Origin: Fusobacterium_C necrophorum_A
GTDB taxonomy: Bacteria > Fusobacteriota > Fusobacteriia > Fusobacteriales > Fusobacteriaceae
Assembly (NCBI RefSeq): GCF_004134945.1
Contig: NZ_SBAP01000009.1
Span: 20,818 to 84,817, forward strand
Reading direction: 5' to 3'
DNA: 64,000 bases
The notes below the pieces were generated by a model, which saw only the letters and a list, made by a program, of their open reading frames with translations, had not been told where the DNA came from and did no database searches. The translations under genes were made by a program, and so were the position numbers. Shown in pieces: positions 32,741-42,073 of the stretch (position 1 is its first letter; every line of letters begins with the position of its first letter).

Positions 32741-34009
32741 ATGGTAGAGGCATTTCAAATTATTGGCGGGAAAGATTTAGTGGGAGAATTGACGGTGGAA
32801 GGGTCAAAAAATTCCACTTTGCCGATTATGATAGCTACTTTGGTGGCAAAAGGAAGATATGTTTTGAAAAATGTACCAAATTTGCGAGATATTCGAACTT
32901 TGGTAAAATTGCTGGAAAGTTTGGGACTGCAAATTACAAAGTTGGAGGATCATTCCTATGAAATTATCAATACAGGCTTGAGCAATTTAGAAGCCAGTTA
33001 TGATTTAGTCAAAAAAATGAGGGCTTCTTTTTTGGTCATGGGGGGAATGTTGGCACATTCTAAAAAAGCAACTGTTTCTCTACCGGGAGGATGTGCTATC
33101 GGTTCCAGACCGGTGGATTTGCACCTGAAGGGCTTTGAGCAATTAGGAGTACAAATTCATATTGATCACGGTTACGTCTATGCGGAGGCGGAAGAGCTCA
33201 TTGGAAATGAAATTATATTGGATTTTCCAAGCGTAGGAGCAACGGAAAATATTATTATGGCCGCTGTGAAAGCCAAAGGAAAAACTATTTTGGAAAATGC
33301 TGCGAAAGAACCTGAAATTGTGGATTTATGTAATTTTTTGAATAAAATGGGAGCAAAAATTACAGGAGCGGGAAGAAGCCGTTTGGAAATTGAAGGAGTG
33401 GAAGAACTGCACGCCTGTGAGCATAGCATCATTCCGGATAGAATTGTTGCGGGAACCTACATCATTGCCGCCATCCTATTTCAAGGCAAGATTCGTGTTC
33501 GTGGTGTTGTTCGGGAAGATTTGGCAAGCTTTCTTTCCAAACTGGAAGAAATGGGATTGAAATATGAAATAAAGGAAGGAGTTTTCACCGTATTATCCAA
33601 GTTGGAAGATTTAAAACCGGGAAAAATTACAACGATGCCGCATCCCGGATTCCCAACAGATTTACAATCTCCTATTATGACTTTAATGTGCTTTATTAAA
33701 GGAACCAGTGAGATTAAGGAAACCATTTTTGAAAATCGATTTATGCATGTACCGGAGTTGAATCGTATGGGAGCGAAAATTGATATTGACGGATCCAAGG
33801 CGACGATTACGGGAGTGGATCACTTCTCTTCCGCGGAAGTAATGGCAAGCGATTTGCGAGCAGGGGCTTCTCTGGTGCTGGCGGCTTTAAAATCTCCGGG
33901 AAAAAGTATTGTCAATCGTATTTATCATGTGGATAGGGGTTATGAAAGTTTGGAAATAAAACTGCAAGCTTTGGGAGCGAATATAGAGAGAATTAAGGTA
34001 GACGCATAA
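32741..34009 (+). CDS. murA: UDP-N-acetylglucosamine 1-carboxyvinyltransferase
   Basis: 422 aa. First committed step of peptidoglycan synthesis, target of fosfomycin. The catalytic Cys is present (Cys118 in LPGGCAIGSRP), so the enzyme should be fosfomycin-sensitive, unlike Asp variants. Also GSKNSTLPIM at the N-terminus, FPSVGATENIIMAA and HPGFPTDLQSPIM. The second ATG (32741) is better spaced from AAAGGAG than the ATG at 32738. Separate from the main mur cluster. Confidence 0.96.
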   Translation: MVEAFQIIGGKDLVGELTVEGSKNSTLPIMIATLVAKGRYVLKNVPNLRDIRTLVKLLESLGLQITKLEDHSYEIINTGLSNLEASYDLVKKMRASFLVMGGMLAHSKKATVSLPGGCAIGSRPVDLHLKGFEQLGVQIHIDHGYVYAEAEELIGNEIILDFPSVGATENIIMAAVKAKGKTILENAAKEPEIVDLCNFLNKMGAKITGAGRSRLEIEGVEELHACEHSIIPDRIVAGTYIIAAILFQGKIRVRGVVREDLASFLSKLEEMGLKYEIKEGVFTVLSKLEDLKPGKITTMPHPGFPTDLQSPIMTLMCFIKGTSEIKETIFENRFMHVPELNRMGAKIDIDGSKATITGVDHFSSAEVMASDLRAGASLVLAALKSPGKSIVNRIYHVDRGYESLEIKLQALGANIERIKVDA

Positions 34010-34018
34010 GGAGAGAGA

Positions 34019-34735
34019 ATGGAGAGAGTGATAGGGGTGAATCCTGTCCTGGAGGTCCTAAACAATCGGGAAAAGACAATTGAAAAATTGGAAGTATATA
34101 AGGGAGTACGAGGAGAAATATTGCAAAAAATACAAAGACTGGCTTCCGAAAGAAATGTAAAAATTTTTTATACGAATAAAAAAGTGGAAAATTCACAAGG
34201 TTTTTGTATTTTTTTGACAGACTATGATTACTATCAAGACTTTGATGAATTTTTAGAACGTATGGCAGGAAGATCACAGTCTATTTTACTCATGTTGGAT
34301 GAAATTCAGGATCCTCGAAATTTTGGGGCTTTAATCCGAAGTGCGGAGGTATTTGGGGTGGACGGCATTCTTATTCCGGAAAGAAATTCGGTTAGAATCA
34401 ATGAAACCGTGGTCAAAACTTCGACGGGAGCGATTGAATATGTTCCGATTATCAAGGTAACGAATTTATCCAATGCAATTGAAAAATTGAAGAAGATAGA
34501 TTATTGGGTGTACGGAGCCGCCGGAGAGGCGGAATTATCTTGTCAAGAAGAGCAATATCCGAAAAAAGTGGTTCTGATTCTCGGAAATGAGGGGACAGGG
34601 CTTCGAAAAAAAGTGAGAGAACACTGCGACAAACTGATTAAAATTGAGATGAGGGGAAAAATTAACTCTTTAAACGTATCCGTGGCGGGAGGAATTTTAC
34701 TATCGGAAATTGCAAAGTTTCAAAAGTGGAAATGA
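34019..34735 (+). CDS. rlmB: 23S rRNA 2'-O-ribose methyltransferase RlmB (TrmH/SpoU family)
   Basis: 238 aa. N-terminal substrate-binding domain, then the SPOUT catalytic motifs: LDEIQDPRNFGALIRSAEVFG (motif 1), LILGNEGTGLRKKV (motif 2) and INSLNVSVAGGILLSEI (motif 3). Methylates the ribose of a conserved 23S guanosine (G2251 in E. coli). Followed 9 nt later by the sigma-factor gene, as in the Firmicutes yacO-sigH neighbourhood. Confidence 0.93.
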   Translation: MERVIGVNPVLEVLNNREKTIEKLEVYKGVRGEILQKIQRLASERNVKIFYTNKKVENSQGFCIFLTDYDYYQDFDEFLERMAGRSQSILLMLDEIQDPRNFGALIRSAEVFGVDGILIPERNSVRINETVVKTSTGAIEYVPIIKVTNLSNAIEKLKKIDYWVYGAAGEAELSCQEEQYPKKVVLILGNEGTGLRKKVREHCDKLIKIEMRGKINSLNVSVAGGILLSEIAKFQKWK

Positions 34736-34744
34736 GGCAAAAAA

Positions 34745-35338
34745 TTGAATTTAGAGCAGGAAAATATACCGGAAGAATTGATTGAGAAAGCAAAAAACGG
34801 AGATCAGGAAGCCATTACCTTTATCATAGAGCGTTATCAAAATGTGATTTCCATGAGTGCGAGTCATTATTATATGGTCGGAGCGGAGAAACAGGATTTA
34901 CTTCAGGAAGGAATGTTGGGCTTATTGAAGGCGTTAAAGGCATACGATAAAGAAAAATCTTCTTTTCGTACCTTTGCGATTCTTTGCATTCGCAGACAAT
35001 TAATTTCTGCCATTAAGGCTTCCAATACGAAAAAAAATCTGGTATTTCATCATGCTGTGATCAAAAATCCTTTGTTGGGAGAGGAAGAATTATTGGGAAA
35101 AAGTTCCTATGATCCGGAGGAACTCTATTTATCCAAGGAGAAAATTCAGGAATATTATCAATATATTCAGGAAAGTTTCAGTGCTTTTGAGAAGGAAATT
35201 TTTCACTATATGATACAGGGGTATTCCTATCGTGAAATAGGAATGATTCTTACAAAAAATAGTAAAAGTATTGATAATGCTTTTCAACGAATTAAGAAAA
35301 AAAGTGAAGTATGGCTTCAGAAATATAATTTAGAATAG
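34745..35338 (+). CDS. SigH-like alternative sigma-70 factor
   Basis: 197 aa. Region 2 (QDLLQEGMLGLLKALKAYDKEKSSFRTFAILCIRRQLISAIK) and region 4 (EKEIFHYMIQGYSYREIGMILTKNSKSIDNAFQRIKKK, a helix-turn-helix) are present; regions 1 and 3 are absent or minimal, typical of small sigma-H/Spo0H-type factors. In Firmicutes SigH drives competence and early sporulation genes; Fusobacteria do not sporulate, so its regulon here is open. Starts at TTG 34745 with GAGG overlapping the rlmB stop. No anti-sigma gene nearby. Confidence 0.85.
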   Translation: MNLEQENIPEELIEKAKNGDQEAITFIIERYQNVISMSASHYYMVGAEKQDLLQEGMLGLLKALKAYDKEKSSFRTFAILCIRRQLISAIKASNTKKNLVFHHAVIKNPLLGEEELLGKSSYDPEELYLSKEKIQEYYQYIQESFSAFEKEIFHYMIQGYSYREIGMILTKNSKSIDNAFQRIKKKSEVWLQKYNLE

Positions 35339-35355
35339 GTTAGAGGTGAAGAAGT

Positions 35356-37914
35356 TTGAAGGAGTATGTTTTTAGAGAGGTAGAACAAAAATGGCAAGAA
35401 AAATGGGAAAAAGATCAAGTATTTAAAGGAAGCAATGTAGTAGAAGGAAAAGAAAACTATTATGTTTTGGAGATGCTCCCTTATCCGTCAGGAAAATTAC
35501 ACGTAGGTCATGCGAGAAATTATACCATAGGAGATGTCATTGCACGATATAAAAGAATGAAAGGTTATAATGTCCTTCATCCTATGGGATGGGATTCCTT
35601 TGGATTGCCGGCGGAAAATGCTGCAATTCAAAACGGAGCACATCCTGCAACATGGACGAAAGCCAATATTGAAAATATGAGAAGACAATTGAAACTATTA
35701 GGGTTTTCTTATGATTGGGATAGAGAAATTGCCAGTTATACTCCGGAATACTACAAATGGAATCAATGGATTTTTAAAAAGATGTATGAAAAAGGATTGG
35801 TCTATAAAAAGAAGTCTTTAGTAAATTGGTGCCCCGATTGTCAGACGGTTTTGGCGAACGAACAGGTAGAGGACGGAAAATGTTGGCGGCATAGTAAAAC
35901 TACCGTCATTCAAAAAGAATTGGAACAATGGTTTTTCAAAATTACGGATTATGCAGATGAATTACTGGAAGGTCATGAAGAACTTCGAGGAGGTTGGCCT
36001 GAAAAAGTTTTGACGATGCAAAAAAACTGGATTGGAAAATCATTTGGAACCGAAGTTGTCTTTCAAGTCGTGGAAAATAATATGGAACTTCCCGTATTTA
36101 CGACAAGAGTGGATACGATTTATGGAGTGACCTATGCGGTAGTGGCACCGGAACATCCGATAGTAGATGAAATTTTGAAAGTAAATCCGAGTATAAAATC
36201 GGCGGTTATGGCTATGAAAAATATGGATGTCATAGAGAGAACTGCAGAGGGAAAAGAGAAGAATGGAATTGATACCACTTGGCATGTCAGAAATCCATAT
36301 AATCAAAAAGAAGTTCCTCTATGGATCGGAGACTATGTGTTGATGAACTATGGAACGGGAGCGGTTATGGCTGTTCCTGCACATGATGAGAGAGATTATG
36401 CCTTTGCTAAAAAATATAATTTGGATATCAAAGCGGTCATCGTTCCGATGGACAAGAACCCGGTACTTCCTTTCGTAGAAGACGGAGTGGTACAAGCTTC
36501 GGCAGAAGAGTTCAATGGAATTTCCAACAGGGAAGCTCTTGTAAAAATGGCGGAGTTTGGAGAGAAAAAAGGTTTTGCCAAGAGAACTTTTAAATATCGA
36601 TTGAAAGACTGGGGTGTATCACGACAAAGATATTGGGGAACTCCAATTCCGGTATTATACTGTGAAACATGTGGAGAAGTGTTGGAAAAAGATGAAAATT
36701 TACCTGTGATGTTGCCGGAAGACATTCAATTTTCAGGAAATGGAAATCCTTTGGAAACATCAGAATCTTTTAAAAATGCTATCTGTCCTTGTTGCGGAGG
36801 CCCTGCGAGAAGAGATACTGATACAATGGACACTTTCGTAGATTCTTCTTGGTATTTCTTACGATATTGTGATTCCAAGAATCAGGATCTCCCTTTTGAT
36901 AAAAAAATTGTAGACGGATGGACGCCGGTAGATCAATACATTGGAGGAGTCGAACATGCCGTGATGCATTTGCTATATGCAAGATTTTTCCATAAAATGT
37001 TACGAGATTTAGGTTATCTGTCTTCCAATGAGCCGTTTAAACGATTATTAACACAAGGAATGGTATTGGGACCGTCTTATTATTCCGCAGCGGAAAATCG
37101 TTTCTTATTTGCGGAAGAAGTGGAATTACGAGGAGAAAAAGCTTTTTCGAAAAAAACAGGAGAGGAATTGCTTGTCAAAGTTGAAAAAATGTCAAAATCT
37201 AAAAATAACGGGGTAGATCCGGAAGAAATGATTTTGAAATATGGAGCAGATACTACAAGACTTTTCATTATGTTTGCCGCTCCTCCTGAAAAAGAATTGG
37301 AATGGAATGAAAACGGTTTGATAGGAGCTTATCGTTTCTTGACAAGAGTATGGCGATTGGTATTGGAAAATCAGGATCATATTTCTTTGGAAAAAATTGA
37401 TTATACAGCAATTTCTAAGGCAGATAAGGCTTTGATTATTAAGTTAAATCAAACCATTAAAAAAGTAACGGAGTCCATAGAAAATGACTATCATTTTAAT
37501 ACCTCTATTGCGGCAATTATGGAGTTATTGAATGAAATACAGGCATATAAATCTGATTCTGAACAATATACAAGAGTGTTGGGAGAAGCCTTGAAACAAA
37601 TTGTGATTATGCTATCTCCTTTCGTGCCTCATTTCTGTGAAGAATTGTGGGAAAGTATTGGGGAAACAGGCTATGTTTCGGATCAGGAATGGCCGGTATA
37701 CGATGAAAAATACATTACGACGGACGATGTGATTATGGCAATTCAAGTCAACGGGAAGATGAGAGGAAGTCTGGAAGTGGAACGAGGAACTTCGAAAGAG
37801 GAAATTGAAACCCTTGCACTATCTGTTCCGAATGTCATGAAACATATGGAAGGGAAAGCTTTGACAAAAATAATTGTTGTTCCAAATAAAATCGTAAATA
37901 TTGTGGTAAAATAG
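35356..37914 (+). CDS. leuS: Leucyl-tRNA synthetase
   Basis: 852 aa class I synthetase. HIGH-type PYPSGKLHVGHARNY, the zinc-module cysteines (WCPDCQTVLANEQV and later CETCGE...CPCCGG), the CP1 editing domain (TTRVDTIYGVTY, then GTGAVMAVPAHDERD) and KMSKSKNNGVDP. It begins at TTG 35356 with GAGGTGAAG upstream. Directly follows the sigma gene (17 nt) and probably shares its transcript. Confidence 0.98.
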   Translation: MKEYVFREVEQKWQEKWEKDQVFKGSNVVEGKENYYVLEMLPYPSGKLHVGHARNYTIGDVIARYKRMKGYNVLHPMGWDSFGLPAENAAIQNGAHPATWTKANIENMRRQLKLLGFSYDWDREIASYTPEYYKWNQWIFKKMYEKGLVYKKKSLVNWCPDCQTVLANEQVEDGKCWRHSKTTVIQKELEQWFFKITDYADELLEGHEELRGGWPEKVLTMQKNWIGKSFGTEVVFQVVENNMELPVFTTRVDTIYGVTYAVVAPEHPIVDEILKVNPSIKSAVMAMKNMDVIERTAEGKEKNGIDTTWHVRNPYNQKEVPLWIGDYVLMNYGTGAVMAVPAHDERDYAFAKKYNLDIKAVIVPMDKNPVLPFVEDGVVQASAEEFNGISNREALVKMAEFGEKKGFAKRTFKYRLKDWGVSRQRYWGTPIPVLYCETCGEVLEKDENLPVMLPEDIQFSGNGNPLETSESFKNAICPCCGGPARRDTDTMDTFVDSSWYFLRYCDSKNQDLPFDKKIVDGWTPVDQYIGGVEHAVMHLLYARFFHKMLRDLGYLSSNEPFKRLLTQGMVLGPSYYSAAENRFLFAEEVELRGEKAFSKKTGEELLVKVEKMSKSKNNGVDPEEMILKYGADTTRLFIMFAAPPEKELEWNENGLIGAYRFLTRVWRLVLENQDHISLEKIDYTAISKADKALIIKLNQTIKKVTESIENDYHFNTSIAAIMELLNEIQAYKSDSEQYTRVLGEALKQIVIMLSPFVPHFCEELWESIGETGYVSDQEWPVYDEKYITTDDVIMAIQVNGKMRGSLEVERGTSKEEIETLALSVPNVMKHMEGKALTKIIVVPNKIVNIVVK

Positions 37915-37926
37915 AAAGGGAAAATT

Positions 37927-39009
37927 ATGGCAGATATTGTCTGTGATACGAGATTGCAGAAAAGAAAAAACCCCTTGGTGGTCATTGTCACGCATGGAGA
38001 TGCAGACGGTTTAGTAGCTGCTACCATTGTGAAAGCCTTTGAGGAAAGAATAAATCCGGAACAGAGTTTTTTAATTTTTAGCGGAATGGATGTGACAGAG
38101 GAACAGACGGAAAGACTCTTTGATTATATTTGTAAGTATAATGATTTGGGAATACGAGATAAAATCTATATTTTGGATAGACCCATTCCTCCTTTGGGGT
38201 GGTTAGCCATGGGATATTTATGTGATGTCCCCATGATTCATATTGATCATCATATTACCAATCATCCGGATACCTATAGTTTTCATGAAAGAGGGAAACG
38301 AATTTCACATCGTTGGTCGGAAGAAGAAAGTGCAGCTTTTTTAAGTTTGGAGTTCTTTAAAACTTGGATAGAACGAGGAGAAGAATACGAAAGGCTTTAC
38401 CGTTCTTTCTATGACTTGGCAAAGGCAACTTCAGAATGGGACACCTTTCATTGGAAACAGTTGGGAGAAACCCTTACGGATGCACTCTGGAAGAAAAAGG
38501 CTTTGGCAATCAATGCGGCGGAAAAGCTATTGGGAAGTGTAGGATTCTACAGAGCCATTCAGGAAAATATAGGGACTGAGCAATATAGTCAAGATCTATT
38601 CGGATATTTTTTCCGTTTGCAAGATGCTTATGATCATCAATTTCAAAATGCCTATGATTTTGCCAAAAGAAGTATCACAGAATATATATTTCGAAATCAT
38701 AGAATTGGAGTTATCTACGGAGTGGATGTCAATTATCAATCTATGATAGCGGACTGCCTTTTTTTAGATAAGAAATATCAATTTGATATCATTGCATTTG
38801 TAAATATATATGGAACTGTTTCTTTCCGTGGAAAAGGAAATTTTGATGTGAGTATCTTAGCCCAGAAATTGGGGGAATTTTGTGGACATTCCGGTGGCGG
38901 ACATAAGAATGCTTCCGGTTGCAAAATCTATAATCGGGATCGTTTTAAGGAGAATTTATTAGAACTTTTCTATGAATCTATGGATGCATTAAAATTGGGA
39001 AATTTTTAA
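37927..39009 (+). CDS. DHH-family phosphoesterase
   Basis: 360 aa. DHH motifs: VTHGDADGL (motif I), HIDHHITNHP (the DHH motif) and the DHHA1 C-terminal motif GHSGGGHKNASG. Members include nanoRNases, cyclic dinucleotide phosphodiesterases and RecJ; the absence of RecJ-specific extra domains and the 360-aa length fit an oligoribonuclease/phosphodiesterase, though the exact substrate is not readable. ATG 37927, 12 nt after leuS. Confidence 0.85.
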   Translation: MADIVCDTRLQKRKNPLVVIVTHGDADGLVAATIVKAFEERINPEQSFLIFSGMDVTEEQTERLFDYICKYNDLGIRDKIYILDRPIPPLGWLAMGYLCDVPMIHIDHHITNHPDTYSFHERGKRISHRWSEEESAAFLSLEFFKTWIERGEEYERLYRSFYDLAKATSEWDTFHWKQLGETLTDALWKKKALAINAAEKLLGSVGFYRAIQENIGTEQYSQDLFGYFFRLQDAYDHQFQNAYDFAKRSITEYIFRNHRIGVIYGVDVNYQSMIADCLFLDKKYQFDIIAFVNIYGTVSFRGKGNFDVSILAQKLGEFCGHSGGGHKNASGCKIYNRDRFKENLLELFYESMDALKLGNF

Positions 39010-39018
39010 TCGAAGGGG

Positions 39019-39047
39019 AAGGGGACGAAAAAAGTCCCCCCTTTTTT
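39019..39047 (+). terminator. Terminator after the DHH gene
   Basis: GGGGAC (39021-39026) pairs with GTCCCC (39034-39039), A-rich loop, T-run at 39042-39047. Confidence 0.85.
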
Positions 39048-39126
39048 ATTAAAAATAAGTATACAAAAGATAAAAATTAGAGTATGATAAATAGGCTAAA
39101 TATTTTGTAAAATAAAGGAATCAAAA

Positions 39127-39690
39127 ATGAAAAAAGCAATTTTTTTAGATAGAGACGGAACTCTCAATGTAGAGAAGAAATATTTATACCAAGAAAAAGA
39201 TTTAGAATTTGAGAAGGGAACTGTGGAAGCTCTTTCCATTTTAAGGGATTTGGGCTATCTTTTGATCGTGGTAACAAACCAGTCCGGAATCGCCAGACAG
39301 TATTATACGGAAGAGGATTTGAAGAGTTTTCACCAGGCTTTCCAAAGAAAATTATCTGCTTTTGGTCTGAAAATAGATAAATTCTATTACTGTCCTCATC
39401 ATTTAGAAGAAGGAATCGGAGAATACAAAGTGGATTGTTCTTGTCGAAAGCCGAAGCCGGGAATGTTGGAACAAGGAATCTTGGAATTTGAGATTGATCG
39501 AAAGTCTTCTTATATGGTGGGGGACAAATATGCGGATGTGCAAGCCGGAATGGCAGCAGGAGTTTCCCCTATTTTAGTACGAACAGGTTACGGAAAAGAG
39601 GAAGAACAAAAATTACAGGAAGGAGAGGCAAGGGTTTTTGATAACTTGTTGGCCTTTGCTCAGGATAGAAAACAAAGGGAGAGTTTATAA
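39127..39690 (+). CDS. gmhB: D-glycero-beta-D-manno-heptose 1,7-bisphosphate 7-phosphatase
   Basis: 187 aa HAD phosphatase: FLDRDGTLN (nucleophile motif), VVTNQSGIAR, the zinc site CPHH...CSCRKPKPGM and YMVGDKYADVQAG. Makes heptose-1-phosphate for ADP-heptose, the donor of the GT9 heptosyltransferases at 25706-29512. Could also act as histidinol phosphatase, but the LPS heptose genes in the window favour GmhB. 1-nt gap to murF. Confidence 0.92.
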   Translation: MKKAIFLDRDGTLNVEKKYLYQEKDLEFEKGTVEALSILRDLGYLLIVVTNQSGIARQYYTEEDLKSFHQAFQRKLSAFGLKIDKFYYCPHHLEEGIGEYKVDCSCRKPKPGMLEQGILEFEIDRKSSYMVGDKYADVQAGMAAGVSPILVRTGYGKEEEQKLQEGEARVFDNLLAFAQDRKQRESL

Positions 39691-39691
39691 G

Positions 39692-40972
39692 ATGAAATTG
39701 TTGTGTCAGATATTGCAAAAAAAAATTTCACATTTGAAAGAACTTTCGATTCAAAATGTTGTAATGGACAGTCGAAAAGTTGTGGCAGGCTCCTTATTTT
39801 TTGCAATTCAGAATGGGAATCGGTATGTTTCGGAAGCTTTGGAGAAAGGAGCAAGTATTGTTATTGCAGATCACTATTTCGAGCCTCATGAAAGGGTGAT
39901 TCCGGTAAAAGATACGGTTCTTTTTATGCAAGAATTGGCAGCGGAATATAGAAGCTTTTTAAAAACGAAGCTTATTGCCATTACAGGAAGTAATGGAAAG
40001 ACAACTACAAAAGACATTGTTTATGCTATCTTGTCAAAAACATTTCCAACCAAAAAAACATCAGGAAACTACAATAATCATATCGGTTTGCCATTTACTA
40101 TTTTGAATTTGGAAGAAGGGGATGAATTTGCGGTTTTGGAAATGGGGATGAGTTCTTTTGGAGAGATTGATGCCTTAGGAAAAATTGCAAGACCTGACTA
40201 CGGAATCATTACCAATATCGGAGACTCTCATTTGGAGTTTTTGAAAACGAGAGAAAATGTTTTTAAAGCAAAAACAGAATTATTGCCATATCTTCCCCAA
40301 GGTCATTTTATTACAAACGGAGATGATATTTTCTTAAAGAAGGTTTCAGGTGTGCATGTAGGCTATGGAGAGGGAAATGATTATCGCATTGTTTCCTATC
40401 AGAAAAAAGAAAGAAAAACTTCTTTTCAAGTTCGTGGAAAGGATTATGAAATTGGTTTAGAGGGAAAACACAATGTGATGAACGCCGCTATGGGAATTGC
40501 CCTTGCAGAGATGATAGGAATGAAGCCGGAGGAAATTCGGAGAAATTTGTCTCAGATTGAATTAAGCCCTATGAGATTTGAGCGTTCGGAATATCAAGGA
40601 ACGGAATACATCAATGATGCTTACAATGCCAGTCCGATTTCTATGTTTGCAGCTTTGGACAGCTTGGAAGAGATGAAAGCGGAATGTAAATTTGCCGTGT
40701 TGGGAGATATGTTGGAATTGGGAGAAAGAGAAATAGAATTTCACAAAGAGGTGATACAAAAAGCAGTTTCCTGCCATTTACAAGCGGTTCTTCTCTATGG
40801 AGTTCGTATGAAACAGGCTCTTCATGAACTTCCTTTTCATGAGGGCTTACATCATTTTGAAAACAAGGAAGCAATTCAAGAATATTTGAGAAAATTTTCT
40901 AAAAAAACAGTTTTAATCAAGGCTTCCAGAGGAATGAAATTGGAAGAGATTATAGAGGGGGAGGAAAAATAA
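39692..40972 (+). CDS. murF: UDP-MurNAc-tripeptide-D-Ala-D-Ala ligase
   Basis: 426 aa Mur ligase: DSRKVVAGSLFFAI, the P-loop ITGSNGKTTTKDIV, GNYNNHIGLPFT, EMGMSSFGEID and NDAYNASPISM, which separate MurF from MurC/D/E. Adds D-Ala-D-Ala to the precursor. ATG 39692 chosen since the frame upstream runs inside gmhB. First gene of the peptidoglycan/division cluster proper; its stop overlaps the mraY start by one base. Confidence 0.95.
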   Translation: MKLLCQILQKKISHLKELSIQNVVMDSRKVVAGSLFFAIQNGNRYVSEALEKGASIVIADHYFEPHERVIPVKDTVLFMQELAAEYRSFLKTKLIAITGSNGKTTTKDIVYAILSKTFPTKKTSGNYNNHIGLPFTILNLEEGDEFAVLEMGMSSFGEIDALGKIARPDYGIITNIGDSHLEFLKTRENVFKAKTELLPYLPQGHFITNGDDIFLKKVSGVHVGYGEGNDYRIVSYQKKERKTSFQVRGKDYEIGLEGKHNVMNAAMGIALAEMIGMKPEEIRRNLSQIELSPMRFERSEYQGTEYINDAYNASPISMFAALDSLEEMKAECKFAVLGDMLELGEREIEFHKEVIQKAVSCHLQAVLLYGVRMKQALHELPFHEGLHHFENKEAIQEYLRKFSKKTVLIKASRGMKLEEIIEGEEK

Positions 40973-42057
40973 TGTTATATTTTTTAGCAACATACTATAC
41001 AGGATGTGAGTTTTTGAAATCGATTTATTTACGAGGTTTCATCAGTTTTTCTCTTTCTTTTTTGTTGGTTTTATTTCTTGGAGGACCTTTTATTCGTTAT
41101 TTACAAAAAAAGAAATTTGGAGAGACCATTCGACAGGAGGGACCCGCAAGCCATATGTCTAAAAAAGGAACTCCTACTATGGGAGGAGTGCTTATTATTT
41201 TTTCTCTTTTACTAAGCACTTTATTGGTGGCGGATATGAAGAATTCTTTTATTTTGCTCCTGGTCCTTTCCACTTTGATATTTGCCGGAATTGGTTTTAT
41301 TGATGATTATAAGAAGTTTACGGTAAATAAAAGGGGACTTGCAGGAAGAAAAAAATTGCTGGGACAGTCCGTTGTTGCCCTTATGGTTTGGGGCTATATT
41401 AAATTTGTCGGTCTGACGGGGGATACTCAGGTGGATTTCTCTGTTGTCAGTCCGAGCAATGCAAGATGGATGATATATCTTGGAGGAATCGGAATGATAA
41501 TCTTCATTCTTTTTGTTATTTTGGGTTCTTCCAATGCGGTCAATATTACAGACGGCTTAGATGGACTTGCTATCATGCCGACGGTGATTTGTGCCGCTAT
41601 TTTAGGAGTGATTGCTTATTTTACGGGGCATATTGAATTGAGCAGTCATTTGCAACTTTACTATACTTCCGGAATAGGAGAGATGACGATCTTTTTAGCT
41701 GCTATTTGCGGTTCAGGCTTGGGTTTTCTTTGGTATAACTGTTATCCGGCTCAAATTTTTATGGGAGATACCGGTTCTCTTGCTTTGGGAGGCATTCTTG
41801 GAGTTGTGGCTGTTTTGTTAAAACAGGAATTGCTTTTGCCTATCATAGGAGCTGTTTTTGTCATGGAAGCGGTTTCGGTTATTTTACAGGTATTTTCTTT
41901 CAAAGTGCGAGGAAAACGAATTTTTAGAATGGCTCCCATTCATCATCATTTTGAATTAGGCGGTTTGACAGAAACAAAAGTGACCATGAGGTTTTGGATT
42001 ACTACTATTTTGTTGGGAATTTTTGCATTAGGGCTTATTAAATTACGAGGAATTTAA
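40972..42057 (+). CDS. mraY: Phospho-MurNAc-pentapeptide transferase
   Basis: 361 aa polytopic enzyme forming lipid I. Motifs: KKGTPTMGG, GFIDDYKKF (metal aspartates), SSNAVNITDGLDGLAI, MGDTGSLALGG and PIHHHFELGGLTETKV. About 10 membrane segments. Confidence 0.97.
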   Translation: MLYFLATYYTGCEFLKSIYLRGFISFSLSFLLVLFLGGPFIRYLQKKKFGETIRQEGPASHMSKKGTPTMGGVLIIFSLLLSTLLVADMKNSFILLLVLSTLIFAGIGFIDDYKKFTVNKRGLAGRKKLLGQSVVALMVWGYIKFVGLTGDTQVDFSVVSPSNARWMIYLGGIGMIIFILFVILGSSNAVNITDGLDGLAIMPTVICAAILGVIAYFTGHIELSSHLQLYYTSGIGEMTIFLAAICGSGLGFLWYNCYPAQIFMGDTGSLALGGILGVVAVLLKQELLLPIIGAVFVMEAVSVILQVFSFKVRGKRIFRMAPIHHHFELGGLTETKVTMRFWITTILLGIFALGLIKLRGI

Positions 42058-42073
42058 TTATGAGGAGGAAAAG